Origin: DYJK01 sp040755055
GTDB lineage: Bacteria > Bacteroidota > Ignavibacteria > Ignavibacteriales > Melioribacteraceae
Direction of reading: 5' to 3'
NCBI GenBank assembly: GCA_040755055.1
Contig: JBFMBS010000007.1
Location: forward strand, 99,629-163,628
DNA length: 64,000 nucleotides
The position numbers and the translations under genes are program-made. The notes under the pieces are model-generated. The model worked only from the letters and a program-made list of their open reading frames with translations. It was not told where the DNA came from and searched no databases. Positions within the stretch are counted from its first letter, which is position 1. Each line of letters starts with the position of its first letter. Of the stretch, positions 34,022 to 43,195 are shown one piece after another.

Positions 34022-35413
34022 ATGGATTACAGAATTGAAACCGACAGTATGGGAGAAATTAAAGTACCAAATGATAAGTATTACGGTGCACAAACAGCAA
34101 GGTCACTCATGAATTTTAAGATTGGCGGTGAAAGATTTCCGGCAGAAATGATCCGTGCGCTTGGGATTGTTAAAAAAGCAGCAGCTTTAACCAACTGTGA
34201 TCTGGGCACATTACCAAAAGAAAAATGCGACCTAATTGTTAAAGCAGCCGATGAAGTTATAGAAGGGAAGTTGAATGATCATTTTCCGCTTGTAGTCTGG
34301 CAAACCGGCAGCGGTACTCAAACCAATATGAATACAAACGAAGTGATTTCTAACCGCGCTATTGAAATGGCTGGTGGAGTTCTTGGCAGTAAAAAACCGA
34401 TACATCCCAATGATGATGTTAATAAAGCACAATCGACAAACGATGCATTCCCGACGGCAATTCATGTTGCTGCCGTTGAAGAGATTCATAGAAGATTAAT
34501 CCCGATGGTAACAAAACTTCGTGATGCACTCGATGCTAAATCGAAAGAATTTAAGGATATTATTAAGATCGGAAGAACACATTTGATGGATGCAACACCG
34601 CTAACGTTGGGACAAGAATTTTCCGGTTATGCACAGCAATTGACAAATGGATTGGCGAGGATAAGTGATTCGTTAAAAAGACTATACGAAATCCCGATTG
34701 GCGGTACTGCCGTTGGTACCGGTTTGAATACTCATCCGGATTATGCAGTTAAAGTAGCTGCAAAAATATCCGAGATTACCGGCAAGAAGTTTCAGACTGC
34801 ACCAAATAAATTTGAAGCCATGGCCGGTAAAGATGCACTTGTAGAAATACACGGCGTGTTGAAAACCTTAGCAGTTTCATTAATGAAGATAGCTAATGAT
34901 GCTCGATGGTTAGGATCGGGTCCGCGATGCGGTATTGGTGAAATTTCATTGCCGGAAAATGAGCCGGGCAGTTCAATTATGCCGGGTAAAGTTAATCCAA
35001 CTCAATCCGAAGCACTTACTATGATTTGTGTACAAGTTTTCGGGAATGATGTTACAATTAATTTTGCTGGTGCAAGCGGAAATTTTGAATTGAATGTTTT
35101 CATGCCGGTGATTGCTTTTAACGTTTTGCAATCAATAAAATTATTAGCTGATGGATGTGAAAGTTTCAGTGAAAATTGTGTTGAAGGAATTGTTGCTAAT
35201 GACATGAACATCAAAAAACATCTCGATAATTCTTTGATGCTCGTTACTTCGCTCAACCCGGTGATTGGTTACGATAATGCTGCCAAAGTTGCAAAGAAGG
35301 CGCACAAAGAAAACAAAACACTGAAAGAAGCCGCACTCGAACTTGGTCTGCTAACCGCTGAAAAGTTTGATGAGGTTGTTCGCCCTGAAAAGATGATAGG
35401 GCCGAAGAAATAA
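34022..35413 (+). CDS. fumC: Fumarate hydratase, class II
   Basis: Iron-independent fumarase of the TCA cycle, interconverting fumarate and malate. From the ATG at 34022 it has 463 residues. A TTGGAG site sits six bases before that ATG, so an apparent start 12 bases earlier is rejected. Motifs: TGSGTQTNMNTNEV, HPNDDVNKAQSTND, GRTHLMDATPLTLGQEFSG and the signature GSSIMPGKVNPTQ with the mobile catalytic serine. Class II is distinguished from aspartate ammonia-lyase by overall similarity; that family remains an alternative at low probability. Confidence 0.93.
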   Translation: MDYRIETDSMGEIKVPNDKYYGAQTARSLMNFKIGGERFPAEMIRALGIVKKAAALTNCDLGTLPKEKCDLIVKAADEVIEGKLNDHFPLVVWQTGSGTQTNMNTNEVISNRAIEMAGGVLGSKKPIHPNDDVNKAQSTNDAFPTAIHVAAVEEIHRRLIPMVTKLRDALDAKSKEFKDIIKIGRTHLMDATPLTLGQEFSGYAQQLTNGLARISDSLKRLYEIPIGGTAVGTGLNTHPDYAVKVAAKISEITGKKFQTAPNKFEAMAGKDALVEIHGVLKTLAVSLMKIANDARWLGSGPRCGIGEISLPENEPGSSIMPGKVNPTQSEALTMICVQVFGNDVTINFAGASGNFELNVFMPVIAFNVLQSIKLLADGCESFSENCVEGIVANDMNIKKHLDNSLMLVTSLNPVIGYDNAAKVAKKAHKENKTLKEAALELGLLTAEKFDEVVRPEKMIGPKK

Positions 35414-35483
35414 TTAGAAAAAAGTAGAGCAGATTGAAAATCTACTCCAGTACTTTGAATTATAAAGTATCGAATTAATTTAT

Positions 35484-36341
35484 TTGGTAATTAATCAGAA
35501 AAGTATGAGCAACATTAAACTTTTCGAATCAAAAAAAATCCGCTCTGTTTGGAATGAAAAAGAGCAGAAGTGGTACTTCTCGGTAGTTGATGTGATTGAG
35601 GCATTAACAGACAGCGATAAACCCCGTGATTATTGGTGCCGCTTAAAAAGACGGGAAAATGAAACCAGTGGTGTTCAGTTGTCGACATTTTGTCGACAAC
35701 TGAAAATGGAATCCACGGATGGGAAGAAATATAATACAGAATGTTCGGATGTAGCTGGTTTGTTAAGAATTATTCAATCTATCCCTTCACCGAAAGCAGA
35801 GCCATTTAAACGATGGCTTGCAAAAGTTGGTTATGAGCGCCTCGAAGAAATTGAAAACCCGGAACTCGCTTCTCAAAGAGTAAGGCAAATCTACAAAGCA
35901 AAAGGTTACAGCGATGAATGGATCGAAAAACGTTTGCGCGGTATTGCCGTTAGAGATGAATTAACCAACGAATGGAAGAAACGGGGCGTGAAAGAACATA
36001 TTGAATTTGCAATCTTGATTTCCGAAATAAGCAAAGCAACTTTTGGTTTAACACCTTCCGAATATAAAGCAGTAAAAAATCTGCCGGGCTAAGGAGAAAA
36101 TTTGCGCGATCACATGACCGATCTCGAATTGATTTTTTCAATGCTCGGCGAAGCTTCAACAACAGAAATAACAAAGAATACAAACGCAGAAGGATTTGAC
36201 GAAAATAAAACAGCAGCAAAGAAAGGCGGCAAGATTGCCGGTGATGCACGCGGAGCTCTCGAAAAGAAAAGCGGCAAGAGAGTTGTCTCTAAAGAAAATT
36301 ATTTGCAGTTAACTGAAAAGAAAAAACGAGAGCTTAAGTAA
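35484..36341 (+). pseudogene. Bro-N type antirepressor-like gene split by an in-frame TAA
   Basis: The first part (35484-36092, 202 residues; a better start is probably the later ATG at 35502-35504, SNIKLFE) has a Bro-N domain (RSVWNEKEQKWYFSVVDVIEALTDS) and SPKAEPFKRWLAKVGYERLEEIENPELA, features of a phage-antirepressor-like family. After the stop at 36090-36092 the same frame stays open to 36341 (RDHMTDLELIFSMLGEASTTEI), which is the C-terminal part that is normally joined to it. So a single gene has been broken by one stop codon. The bases TAAGGAG at the break also form a perfect ribosome site nine bases before a TTG at 36102, so two polypeptides could be made. The function of the family is unclear. 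Confidence 0.75.
35676..35702. repeat. Perfect inverted repeat inside the Bro-N gene
   Basis: Two 11-base arms (CAGTTGTCGAC and its complement) flank a five-base spacer. The bases encode VQLSTFCRQLK, a stretch that is conserved in this family as I recall it, so the repeat may be a by-product of the protein sequence. Confidence 0.6.
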
Positions 36342-36373
36342 ATTTATTTTTTGGTAGATAATTTTATTCTCAA

Positions 36374-36404
36374 AAAAAAGCGAATCAACACGATTCGCTT
36401 TTTT
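36374..36404. terminator. Bidirectional terminator between the Bro-N gene and the M28 peptidase
   Basis: Stem GCGAATC/GATTCGC (36380-36386 with 36392-36398) extended by A-tract and T-tract on either side, loop AACAC. Because A's precede and T's follow, it can end both the plus-strand Bro-N gene and the minus-strand peptidase gene. Confidence 0.88.
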
Positions 36405-36431
36405 ATAATAACAAACAATTTTAAGAGCTGC

Positions 36432-38237
36432 TTACTTTGAAATCAATTCAAGGTTCAACGTCACTTCTTTTTCCTCACGTATCACTATCACATCAACTTT
36501 ATCACCAGGGGCATATTCACCCATTGCATACATGAAATCGTAAATGTTGTTAACAGTTTTTGATCCGAATTTAATAATGATGTCACCCGGTTTCATTCCG
36601 CCTTTTGCAGCCGGTCCTCCTTCAGTTACTCCTGAAATTTTATATCCATTCCCATTATAACCGAATTCCGGGACGGTGCCGACTGTTACGCGTGTGCGTG
36701 TAGCAGCACCACGGTTAGTAGGTTCTTCAACTTTTACATAATCCGGTTTTTTATCTAACTGTTGTGTATGGTTGACCACATCATATACAAAATTCACTAC
36801 ATCTTCTTCGCCGGTTAAATTAATTTTATCGGGATCATCGGACGGCTTGTGGTAATCAGTATGTGTACCGGTAAAAAAGAATAGAACCGGTATATTTTTA
36901 TTTGTAAATGCCTGGTGATCGCTGCCGCCGGAACCGCCATCGTTGAACGCTAGTTTGAATTGATATTTATTGTTATTGTTCAAAATATCTTTCCATATCG
37001 ATGATGTGCCGGCACCAATAACAGTTAAGCTTTTCTCTTCGTTTAATCTTCCGATCATATCCATGTTGAACATTGCAGAAATATCAGTAAGAGGGATTGG
37101 AGCATTATTTGTAAAGTAGGAAGATCCGAGAAGACCCATCTCTTCACCGCTGAATGCTAAAAATATTATGCTTCTCTTAAGGTTATTTTTTTCTGAACCG
37201 AATTTTTCGGCAATTTCGAGTAAGCCGGTTGTACCGGAACCGTTATCATCAGCACCATTATGAATTTGCGGTTCAGTTCCTTTGTACATAGAAGAAGATT
37301 TTAACTGATCAATTCCAAGATGATCGTAGTGAGCACCAACTACCAGATATTCTTTTTTCAAAACCGGGTCGCTACCTTCAATAAAGCCACCAATGTTACG
37401 CGCAATTTTTTCAATTTCTTTTACCCTGGTTTCTAATTTAACAAATACCCCGTCTATTAAGAACGATGACGGTTTTTTATCTGTATCAATTTTTTTCTGA
37501 TGTTGGGCAAAATCTATATTTTGTGTCTTAAGTATTTCATTGGCAGCGTCTCTTTTAATCTGTATAACCGGAAAGTCCTTAATTCCGGCAGCTCCGTCAT
37601 AATGTAATTCCATCAACTGATCTTGTTCATTATGAGGGTAAAATCCGTTAACAAAAATAATCCCGGCGGCACCTTTATCCCTGGCGGCTGCGGCTTTTTG
37701 ACGGTAGGTTGCATAACGGTCAAACTCAGATTTTGAACTGTCATGTTCCGGGTGATATCGCATTACCAAAACAACTTTGCCTTTTACGTCTAACCCGTCA
37801 TAGTCGTCATAATTTAATTTTGGAGCCGATATACCGTATCCGGCAAAAACTAAATCTGCTGTAATTTTTGCTTCGCCGGAAAAAGGAGCCGTAATGTATT
37901 CTTCTTTTAACTTAAGTGATCGCGATTGGTTTTGAAAAGTGAAGACTGCAGAATTATTTTTTGTTAATTCAACACTTTCAATAAACGGGAATTCCTGAAA
38001 GTAGCTTCCGTTAAATAGGGGGAGTAAACCGGCATTTTTAAACTGATCTGAAATATAATCACCGGCTAATCTCTCTTCGGCGGACCCGGTGAATCTGCCT
38101 TTAAATTGATCGGAAGCGATGTAGAATATGTGGGCTTTTATATCTTTAGCTGTTATTTGCGGATCGTTCCAATTTTTTTGAGCAGAAGCAAATGTAAAAG
38201 CAAACAAAAGTAAAAAGATTAAGAATCTTTTCTTCAT
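36432..38237 (-). CDS. Secreted M28 metallopeptidase with PA and PDZ domains
   Basis: A 601-residue exported aminopeptidase. A signal peptide covers residues 1-19 (ends FASAQ). A protease-associated domain lies at about 110-250. The M28 zinc core follows with ligands in GAHYDHLG, HNGADDNGSGT, SGEEMGLLG (catalytic Glu-Glu), NMDMIG and the last His in HTDYHKPSDD. A PDZ domain is at about 530-600 (GGPAAKGGMKPGDIIIKFG). It probably trims peptides in the periplasm or outside the cell. It lies 41 bases after the metallohydrolase gene at the end of the fur-feo series; a shared transcript is possible but not proven. Confidence 0.92.
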   Translation of the reverse strand: MKKRFLIFLLLFAFTFASAQKNWNDPQITAKDIKAHIFYIASDQFKGRFTGSAEERLAGDYISDQFKNAGLLPLFNGSYFQEFPFIESVELTKNNSAVFTFQNQSRSLKLKEEYITAPFSGEAKITADLVFAGYGISAPKLNYDDYDGLDVKGKVVLVMRYHPEHDSSKSEFDRYATYRQKAAAARDKGAAGIIFVNGFYPHNEQDQLMELHYDGAAGIKDFPVIQIKRDAANEILKTQNIDFAQHQKKIDTDKKPSSFLIDGVFVKLETRVKEIEKIARNIGGFIEGSDPVLKKEYLVVGAHYDHLGIDQLKSSSMYKGTEPQIHNGADDNGSGTTGLLEIAEKFGSEKNNLKRSIIFLAFSGEEMGLLGSSYFTNNAPIPLTDISAMFNMDMIGRLNEEKSLTVIGAGTSSIWKDILNNNNKYQFKLAFNDGGSGGSDHQAFTNKNIPVLFFFTGTHTDYHKPSDDPDKINLTGEEDVVNFVYDVVNHTQQLDKKPDYVKVEEPTNRGAATRTRVTVGTVPEFGYNGNGYKISGVTEGGPAAKGGMKPGDIIIKFGSKTVNNIYDFMYAMGEYAPGDKVDVIVIREEKEVTLNLELISK

Positions 38238-38278
38238 TTTATCCTCAAAATAGTATTTAAGATTGCTGCAAAATAATA

Positions 38279-39001
38279 TTATTCGGGTACATGCACCAAA
38301 AAATATTCTTTGGCGGTTTTCCCGATATTTGAAGCTTGTTCAATGGTCATGTGAAGGTCTGATGTAGTTTCGTCTTCAGCACCGGCTTCGATTATAGCTA
38401 AGTCGGAACCTTTGGCAAATTTAACTAAGTTATCGCAGTATGCAGTATCGCCGCCGTAACAAATCGATTTCGTATCATAGAAAAATTTAAATCCTAAAGA
38501 AGGTATTTCGATAGACGAATTTCCGTCTGCAGATGGCTCGCGGTGATTAACTTTAAATGGCTTTATCCGAACAGAGTTTCTTGTAAATTGTTTTTGTTGA
38601 TCGACGGGATGTAGTATGATTTTATAAGATAACTCATTTTTATAGACGCTCATAAAAGCTTTGTGTATGCTTTCAATTTCTGCACATCCTTTCGGGTAGT
38701 AAATCGATAGCGGAGAACGTTTTCTAAGTACGGATAAATATGTAAGCAGCGACCAAACTCCACCGACATGATCGTGATGACCATGGCTAATAAAAATATC
38801 GGAAACACGAATAATGGTTTCTGCACCAACATCTTTGTTTAAATCACGTAATATCCCGTCACCCGGATCAATGATGAAAGCTGTACGGCTTGTTGTTAAT
38901 AGTATCCCGGTTGCAATATTGGGAATGGAACAATAAATTTTTATAAAGAAGTCGTCTTTACGCCAGATAAGAGGATATTTATGAAGATCATTCTGTTTCA
39001 T
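38279..39001 (-). CDS. Metallo-beta-lactamase-fold hydrolase, RNase Z-like
   Basis: A 240-residue MBL-fold protein. The di-metal motif H73-G-H75-H76-D77-H78 (SHGHHDHVGG) is intact, and the second motif (CYGGDTAYCDNLVKFAKGSDLAIIEAG) resembles RNase Z and related phosphodiesterases. The C-terminus is short: after DLHMTIEQASNIG the protein stops at HVPE where RNase Z-like proteins carry a further His region. The substrate is unknown. The gene starts four bases after the feoB stop on the minus strand, so it is probably in the feo operon. Confidence 0.82.
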   Translation of the reverse strand: MKQNDLHKYPLIWRKDDFFIKIYCSIPNIATGILLTTSRTAFIIDPGDGILRDLNKDVGAETIIRVSDIFISHGHHDHVGGVWSLLTYLSVLRKRSPLSIYYPKGCAEIESIHKAFMSVYKNELSYKIILHPVDQQKQFTRNSVRIKPFKVNHREPSADGNSSIEIPSLGFKFFYDTKSICYGGDTAYCDNLVKFAKGSDLAIIEAGAEDETTSDLHMTIEQASNIGKTAKEYFLVHVPE

Positions 39002-39005
39002 AAGA

Positions 39006-41042
39006 TTAGATAATTATTTGTGCTACAAGTCCGCCGATAAAAAATGCGGTGATCCATGTACCAAACCAAATGGTAAAACCTTCTTTCCATCCCCGCTCTT
39101 TTAGCATTACAACAAACGATGCAATACATGGAACAAATAAAGTGATTGTAATAATCGCAACCGTGATTTGTTCAACAGTTAATTTCATATCAAAGAGACC
39201 GGCAGCGCCAAAATCTCTTCTAACCATTCCCATCACAAAAGCGTTAGCTGCTTCTTTTGGTAATTTTAACCAGTGTGTTGTAAATGGCGCTAAAATATCT
39301 TGCCATACTGATAATATCCCGGTTAATTCAAAAATGCCGATTGCCAGCGCACCAACAAAAAACCAGAAACCGGCTTCTTTCATAAATCCGTAGCTTCTAT
39401 AAAAGGTTTTTTTGATAACATTACTTATTCTCGGTAACCGCATTAAAGGTAGATCGATTAAGAGAGGCGAGCTTTCGCCGGGAAGCATTTTATTCAGTAT
39501 TGTTGAAAGTGTGATAAGAACCGTGAAGATTACACCGATAAAAATTAGCAGTGACTTTAATCCGGCCCCGCTAAGTAATACGGTTATAACCGCAAGCTGT
39601 GCAGAACATGGTATTACAAATTGTAAAATTGCCGTTACAATTGATTTTTCTCTTTCAGTTCCCAGCAATCGTGTTGTTATATTAGCCATCGTTATACAGC
39701 CGAAGCCGAGCATAATCGGAATAACGGCGCGTCCATTCAGCCCAATTTTATTAAATGCTCTATCAAGCATTGTTGCCAATCTCGGTAAATAGCCACTGTC
39801 TTCCAAAAGAGCCATCACAAAGTAAAATCCTATCACTAATGGTGTTAATAGGAAAAGTAGGTAAGTGATGGTCATGGTTATAACACCGAACTCGCCAAAG
39901 AATAATCTTACGAAAGGATTAGTAAAATTAAATTCAGAAACCGCTCCCGGTTGTTTAGAGTAATTTTCAAATTCCTTTTGAAGTACCGGCAAGCTTGATA
40001 ATCCATCCGAGAATGAAAATGATTTTTGACTTACCAAATTTTCTTGTGTATCAAATATCTCAACATCAATTCGAGAAGGTGTGTAATCGGCAACAAAAGA
40101 TTTAACATTATATTCAAAAACACCTTTGCCGATAACATTTTCGGTATAATCAACTATCCTTTGTGATATAAAGTCACCAATGAAAAAGTAAACAAGCGTT
40201 AATATCACAGCGAGGATTGGTAAACCGGTTAGTGGATTCAATGATAATCTGCCAAGCAGATTAAATATTTCTCCTTTTTTTGAATCTTCATACTCAACAG
40301 TATCAACTATCTCGTTAACACGATTTCTTCTGCCGATATAAATTTTTTCACGTTCATCGGCGGTACCTACTCCTATTTCATATTTAGATGAAGTTTCTTC
40401 ATCACCTTCTAAAATAAGAAGTGCCTCCGCTTGCGGAATATTCTTTTCCATAACTTGCTGGAGGATGAAATGCAGATCAAGTTGCTGGTTACCGATTTTT
40501 GCATTTTCGATTGCACTATCTAATTTATCCAAGCCGGTTTTATTAACGGCAGATGTTTCTATTACTTCAACACCTAGCAACTCCGAAAGCTTTGCCGTAT
40601 CAATTCTAATCTTTCTTTTTTTAAGTTCATCGGCAAAGTTCAATACAAGGGTTACGCGTTTGCCCATGTCAATCAACTGGAGAGTTAAGAACAGATCACG
40701 TTCCAGATGAAGAGCGTTTACGACATTAAGAATAATGTCGGAATTTAATATTATTTTCTTGGCTACTTTTTCTTCATCATTAAAAGAGGAAACTCCATAA
40801 ATCCCGGGTGTATCGAAAATATTTTTCCCTTTGTAAATACTTTTTGTGAGTGCGACAGTAGTGCCCGGGAAGTTGGAAACATCAACGTACATTCCGCTTA
40901 AAAAATTAAATATACACGATTTCCCGACATTTGGATTTCCTACGAGTACAATACTTTCTTTGATTGTTTCATTGATAGTTTCTTGAGGAAGTAGAGACTT
41001 TGTGTTCTCAGAATTTAGATTGATGATATTATCGGATTTCAT
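39006..41042 (-). CDS. feoB: Ferrous iron transporter FeoB
   Basis: Fe(II) uptake protein of the inner membrane, 678 residues. The N-terminal G domain has GNPNVGKS at 35-42, FPGTT at 59-62 (switch I region), DTPG at 77-80 and NFAD at 135-138. The C-terminal half has about eight to ten membrane segments with two Gate-type halves (PLVIGFYFVMALLEDSGYLPR and LPKEAANAFVMGMVRRDFGAAG). It follows feoA by nine bases and is under likely control of the linked Fur-family gene. Confidence 0.96.
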   Translation of the reverse strand: MKSDNIINLNSENTKSLLPQETINETIKESIVLVGNPNVGKSCIFNFLSGMYVDVSNFPGTTVALTKSIYKGKNIFDTPGIYGVSSFNDEEKVAKKIILNSDIILNVVNALHLERDLFLTLQLIDMGKRVTLVLNFADELKKRKIRIDTAKLSELLGVEVIETSAVNKTGLDKLDSAIENAKIGNQQLDLHFILQQVMEKNIPQAEALLILEGDEETSSKYEIGVGTADEREKIYIGRRNRVNEIVDTVEYEDSKKGEIFNLLGRLSLNPLTGLPILAVILTLVYFFIGDFISQRIVDYTENVIGKGVFEYNVKSFVADYTPSRIDVEIFDTQENLVSQKSFSFSDGLSSLPVLQKEFENYSKQPGAVSEFNFTNPFVRLFFGEFGVITMTITYLLFLLTPLVIGFYFVMALLEDSGYLPRLATMLDRAFNKIGLNGRAVIPIMLGFGCITMANITTRLLGTEREKSIVTAILQFVIPCSAQLAVITVLLSGAGLKSLLIFIGVIFTVLITLSTILNKMLPGESSPLLIDLPLMRLPRISNVIKKTFYRSYGFMKEAGFWFFVGALAIGIFELTGILSVWQDILAPFTTHWLKLPKEAANAFVMGMVRRDFGAAGLFDMKLTVEQITVAIITITLFVPCIASFVVMLKERGWKEGFTIWFGTWITAFFIGGLVAQIII

Positions 41043-41051
41043 TTTGTCCTA

Positions 41052-41279
41052 TTAGAGTATAATAACTTTAATTTTCTTTGCAAGATCATAACCAACAGCA
41101 ATTTCCTGGCGGTTTTTTTGAACAACAATAGTCCCACCGGGAAGTCTTTCGATACATTTTATTGTATCACCTTCTGTTATTCCTAACCTGATTAGTTGAA
41201 TTCTAATTATGCCGGAAGGCAGTTTGATAATTGTTACTGCAGTTCCTTTTCTTGCTTTATCTAAAGTACTATTTGGCAT
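41052..41279 (-). CDS. feoA: FeoA, ferrous iron transport accessory protein
   Basis: A small SH3-like protein that supports FeoB, 75 residues from the ATG at 41279 (PNSTLDKARKGTAVTII). A longer version from a TTG at 41318 would reach further into fur and is less likely. The family motif (RLGITEGDTIKCIERLPGG) is at about residues 30-50. The start overlaps the fur end by 11 bases. Confidence 0.9.
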   Translation of the reverse strand: MPNSTLDKARKGTAVTIIKLPSGIIRIQLIRLGITEGDTIKCIERLPGGTIVVQKNRQEIAVGYDLAKKIKVIIL

Positions 41280-41724
41280 TTTTATTAAGCTTACAATTTT
41301 CGTTAGTACATTTACCAAAAATATTGAACGAGTGGCCGCTTACATCGTAACCCAATTTTTTGGAAACTTCCTCTACTATCAATTCAATTTTTGGCTCTGA
41401 AAATTCTTTTATTGCACCGCACGAAATACAAATTAAATGGTCGTGACTTTTTCTTTCATAATTGGATTCATATCTCGATTTATTTTCGCCAAAGTTTCTT
41501 TTGGCAAGGAGATCACAAGCAGCTAATAACTCAAGTGTGTTGTAAACAGTTGCCCTGGATACATTCGAGTTATTTGTTTTCATTTTCAGGTAGAGTTCAT
41601 CAGCTCCAAAATGTCCTTCGTAGGAAAGTGCGTAATCAAGAACTTCAAATCTCTCCGGAGTAATGCGGTGACTTTCTTTTCTTAAAAATTGTCTAAATTC
41701 TTCGTGTGCTGCACTTAAATTCAA
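41269..41724 (-). CDS. fur: Fur-family metal-dependent regulator
   Basis: A 151-residue winged-helix repressor of the Fur/PerR family. The DNA-binding half has RATVYNTLELLAACDLL at about residues 55-73. The metal half has KSHDHLICISCGAIKEF (HDH, with CxxC for structural zinc) and a C-terminal CxxxxC pair (GKCTNENC). Fur or PerR cannot be told apart reliably by eye. The start is TTG at 41724. It is first in a minus-strand series with feoA and feoB, which points to iron control. A palindromic candidate operator lies 18 bases upstream. Confidence 0.88.
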   Translation of the reverse strand: MNLSAAHEEFRQFLRKESHRITPERFEVLDYALSYEGHFGADELYLKMKTNNSNVSRATVYNTLELLAACDLLAKRNFGENKSRYESNYERKSHDHLICISCGAIKEFSEPKIELIVEEVSKKLGYDVSGHSFNIFGKCTNENCKLNKNAK

Positions 41725-41741
41725 TTAATTTACCAAGCTAT

Positions 41742-41756
41742 TTAGATTTAGTCTAT
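41742..41756. promoter_or_regulatory. Candidate Fur/PerR-type operator upstream of fur
   Basis: An imperfect 7-1-7 inverted repeat, TTAGATT-T-AGTCTAT, five of seven pairs matching, lies 18 bases upstream of the fur start in the 196-base gap shared with the dodecin gene. Fur-family boxes have this layout. Any AT-rich region can give such a match by chance. Confidence 0.3.
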
Positions 41757-41920
41757 ATAAAATTAGATACTTTAAAATTTAAAATCAAAAGAAATCTGCG
41801 TGTCCTTTTTAAAATATTTTGAACTATTTCGGTTCATTTATGTTTGAATTAAAAATTATATTTAATAATAAAATTATCGTTACCCCATAATATTATAATA
41901 TTTTAATAGATGAGGAAAAT

Positions 41921-42124
41921 ATGTCAATGCAATTTGAAGTTATTGAAAGAGTAGGAGTTTCCACTGAATCAATAAGTGAGGCAGTTAAATCAGTTTTGAC
42001 TGCTGCAAACAATGAAAAAAAAGTAGCATGGTTTGAAGTAATTGAGCAAAGAGGAAGAATGACTGCCGAAGGGAAAGTTGAGTTCCAGGTAAAAATTAAA
42101 ATTGGCAGAAAACTAAGTGAATAA
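41921..42124 (+). CDS. Dodecin family flavin-binding protein
   Basis: A 67-residue dodecin, which forms hollow dodecamers that store or buffer flavins. VIERVGVSTESISEAV and the core VAWFEVIEQRGRM with the flavin-stacking tryptophan and the E-Q-R-G turn match the family. GAGGAAA precedes the ATG. It lies 14 bases before a peroxiredoxin gene and faces away from fur. Confidence 0.92.
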   Translation: MSMQFEVIERVGVSTESISEAVKSVLTAANNEKKVAWFEVIEQRGRMTAEGKVEFQVKIKIGRKLSE

Positions 42125-42138
42125 AGAAAGGAGATAAA

Positions 42139-42618
42139 ATGCAATTAAAGGTTGGAGATAAGGCACCAAATTTTTCATTAAAAAGTGCTGCTAATGAAAC
42201 ATATACATTAGAAAACTACAGAGGGAAGAAAAATGTAGTTATTCTTTTTTTCCCGGCAGTTGGTACATCAGTGTGCGAAAAAGAACTTTGTTCTACTCGC
42301 GATGGGATGAAAGACTATGAGAACTTGGATGCCCAGGTTTTGGCAATTAGTGTTGATGGTCCATTCGCTCAAAAATTATGGTCGGATAAACATCAATTTA
42401 ATTTCCCGGTATTGAGTGATTTTAATAAAGAAGTTGCACCGACTTATGGAGCGTTTTACGATGTTTGGCTGCCTGATAAATTTGGATTAAAAGGTGTAGC
42501 AAAGAGGTCAGCATTTGTTGTTGATAAAAATGGTGTAATAAAATATGCTGAAGTTCTTGAGAATGCCGGCAATGAACCTAATTATTCGGCAATTCAGGAG
42601 ACCTTAAAAAATCTTTAA
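42139..42618 (+). CDS. Peroxiredoxin, AhpC/TSA family
   Basis: A 159-residue thiol peroxidase. The active site is FFPAVGTSVCEKELC with peroxidatic C46 and a second cysteine C51 five residues on, which suggests a resolving cysteine in the same helix. AERALS-like C-terminal features are absent. It uses RBS AAGGAG about nine bases before the ATG. It is co-directional with the dodecin gene and ends at a terminator, so the two form an operon. Confidence 0.92.
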   Translation: MQLKVGDKAPNFSLKSAANETYTLENYRGKKNVVILFFPAVGTSVCEKELCSTRDGMKDYENLDAQVLAISVDGPFAQKLWSDKHQFNFPVLSDFNKEVAPTYGAFYDVWLPDKFGLKGVAKRSAFVVDKNGVIKYAEVLENAGNEPNYSAIQETLKNL

Positions 42619-42634
42619 AACCTCCATCTTACTT

Positions 42635-42664
42635 GGGACAAGCAATTTGTTTGTCCCTTTTTTA
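42635..42664 (+). terminator. Intrinsic terminator after the first peroxiredoxin gene
   Basis: GGGACAA (42635-42641) pairs with TTGTCCC (42651-42657) around a nine-base loop and runs into TTTTTTTA. Confidence 0.85.
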
Positions 42665-42720
42665 TATTAAACAGAACTAACATTTAGATTATATCATTTT
42701 ATTTAGGTTAAAGGAGAATT

Positions 42721-43188
42721 ATGCCTCTTGAAGGGAAAAAAGCGCCTAACTTTACGCTGTTTGATAGTAATAGTGTAAAAATTTCACTTACTGATTTCAA
42801 AGGTTGGAAAGTCGTTCTCTATTTTTACCCAAAAGATATGACCTCCGGGTGTACCAAAGAAGCTTGCGATTTTAGAGATGAATTTCCCGATTTCAAAAAA
42901 ATAAAAACCGTAGTCCTTGGTGTTAGTCCCGATTCAGTCGCATCGCACAAAAAATTTTCCGATAAATATAATCTCCCGTTTACTCTATTAAGCGATGAGA
43001 AAAGAACTGTCGTAGATAAATATGGTGTGTGGAAAGAAAAAAATATGTATGGTAGAAAATACATGGGCGTAGAAAGAACAACATTTATAATCGATGAAAC
43101 TGGTAAAATCAAAAAGATTTTTCCTAAAGTAAAAGTTAAAGGTCATGTTGAAGAAGTGAAAAAAGTATTGAAAGATATTGATAGATAG
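42721..43188 (+). CDS. bcp: Thiol peroxidase Bcp/PrxQ
   Basis: Thioredoxin-dependent peroxiredoxin of the Bcp/PrxQ type, 155 residues. YFYPKDMTSGCTKEACDFRD holds peroxidatic C44 and resolving C49, the atypical two-cysteine pattern of this group. AAAGGAGAA lies directly before the ATG. It follows a terminator, so it probably has its own promoter. It is seven bases upstream of the pterin synthase gene and may read into it. Confidence 0.94.
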   Translation: MPLEGKKAPNFTLFDSNSVKISLTDFKGWKVVLYFYPKDMTSGCTKEACDFRDEFPDFKKIKTVVLGVSPDSVASHKKFSDKYNLPFTLLSDEKRTVVDKYGVWKEKNMYGRKYMGVERTTFIIDETGKIKKIFPKVKVKGHVEEVKKVLKDIDR

Positions 43189-43195
43189 GTGAACA

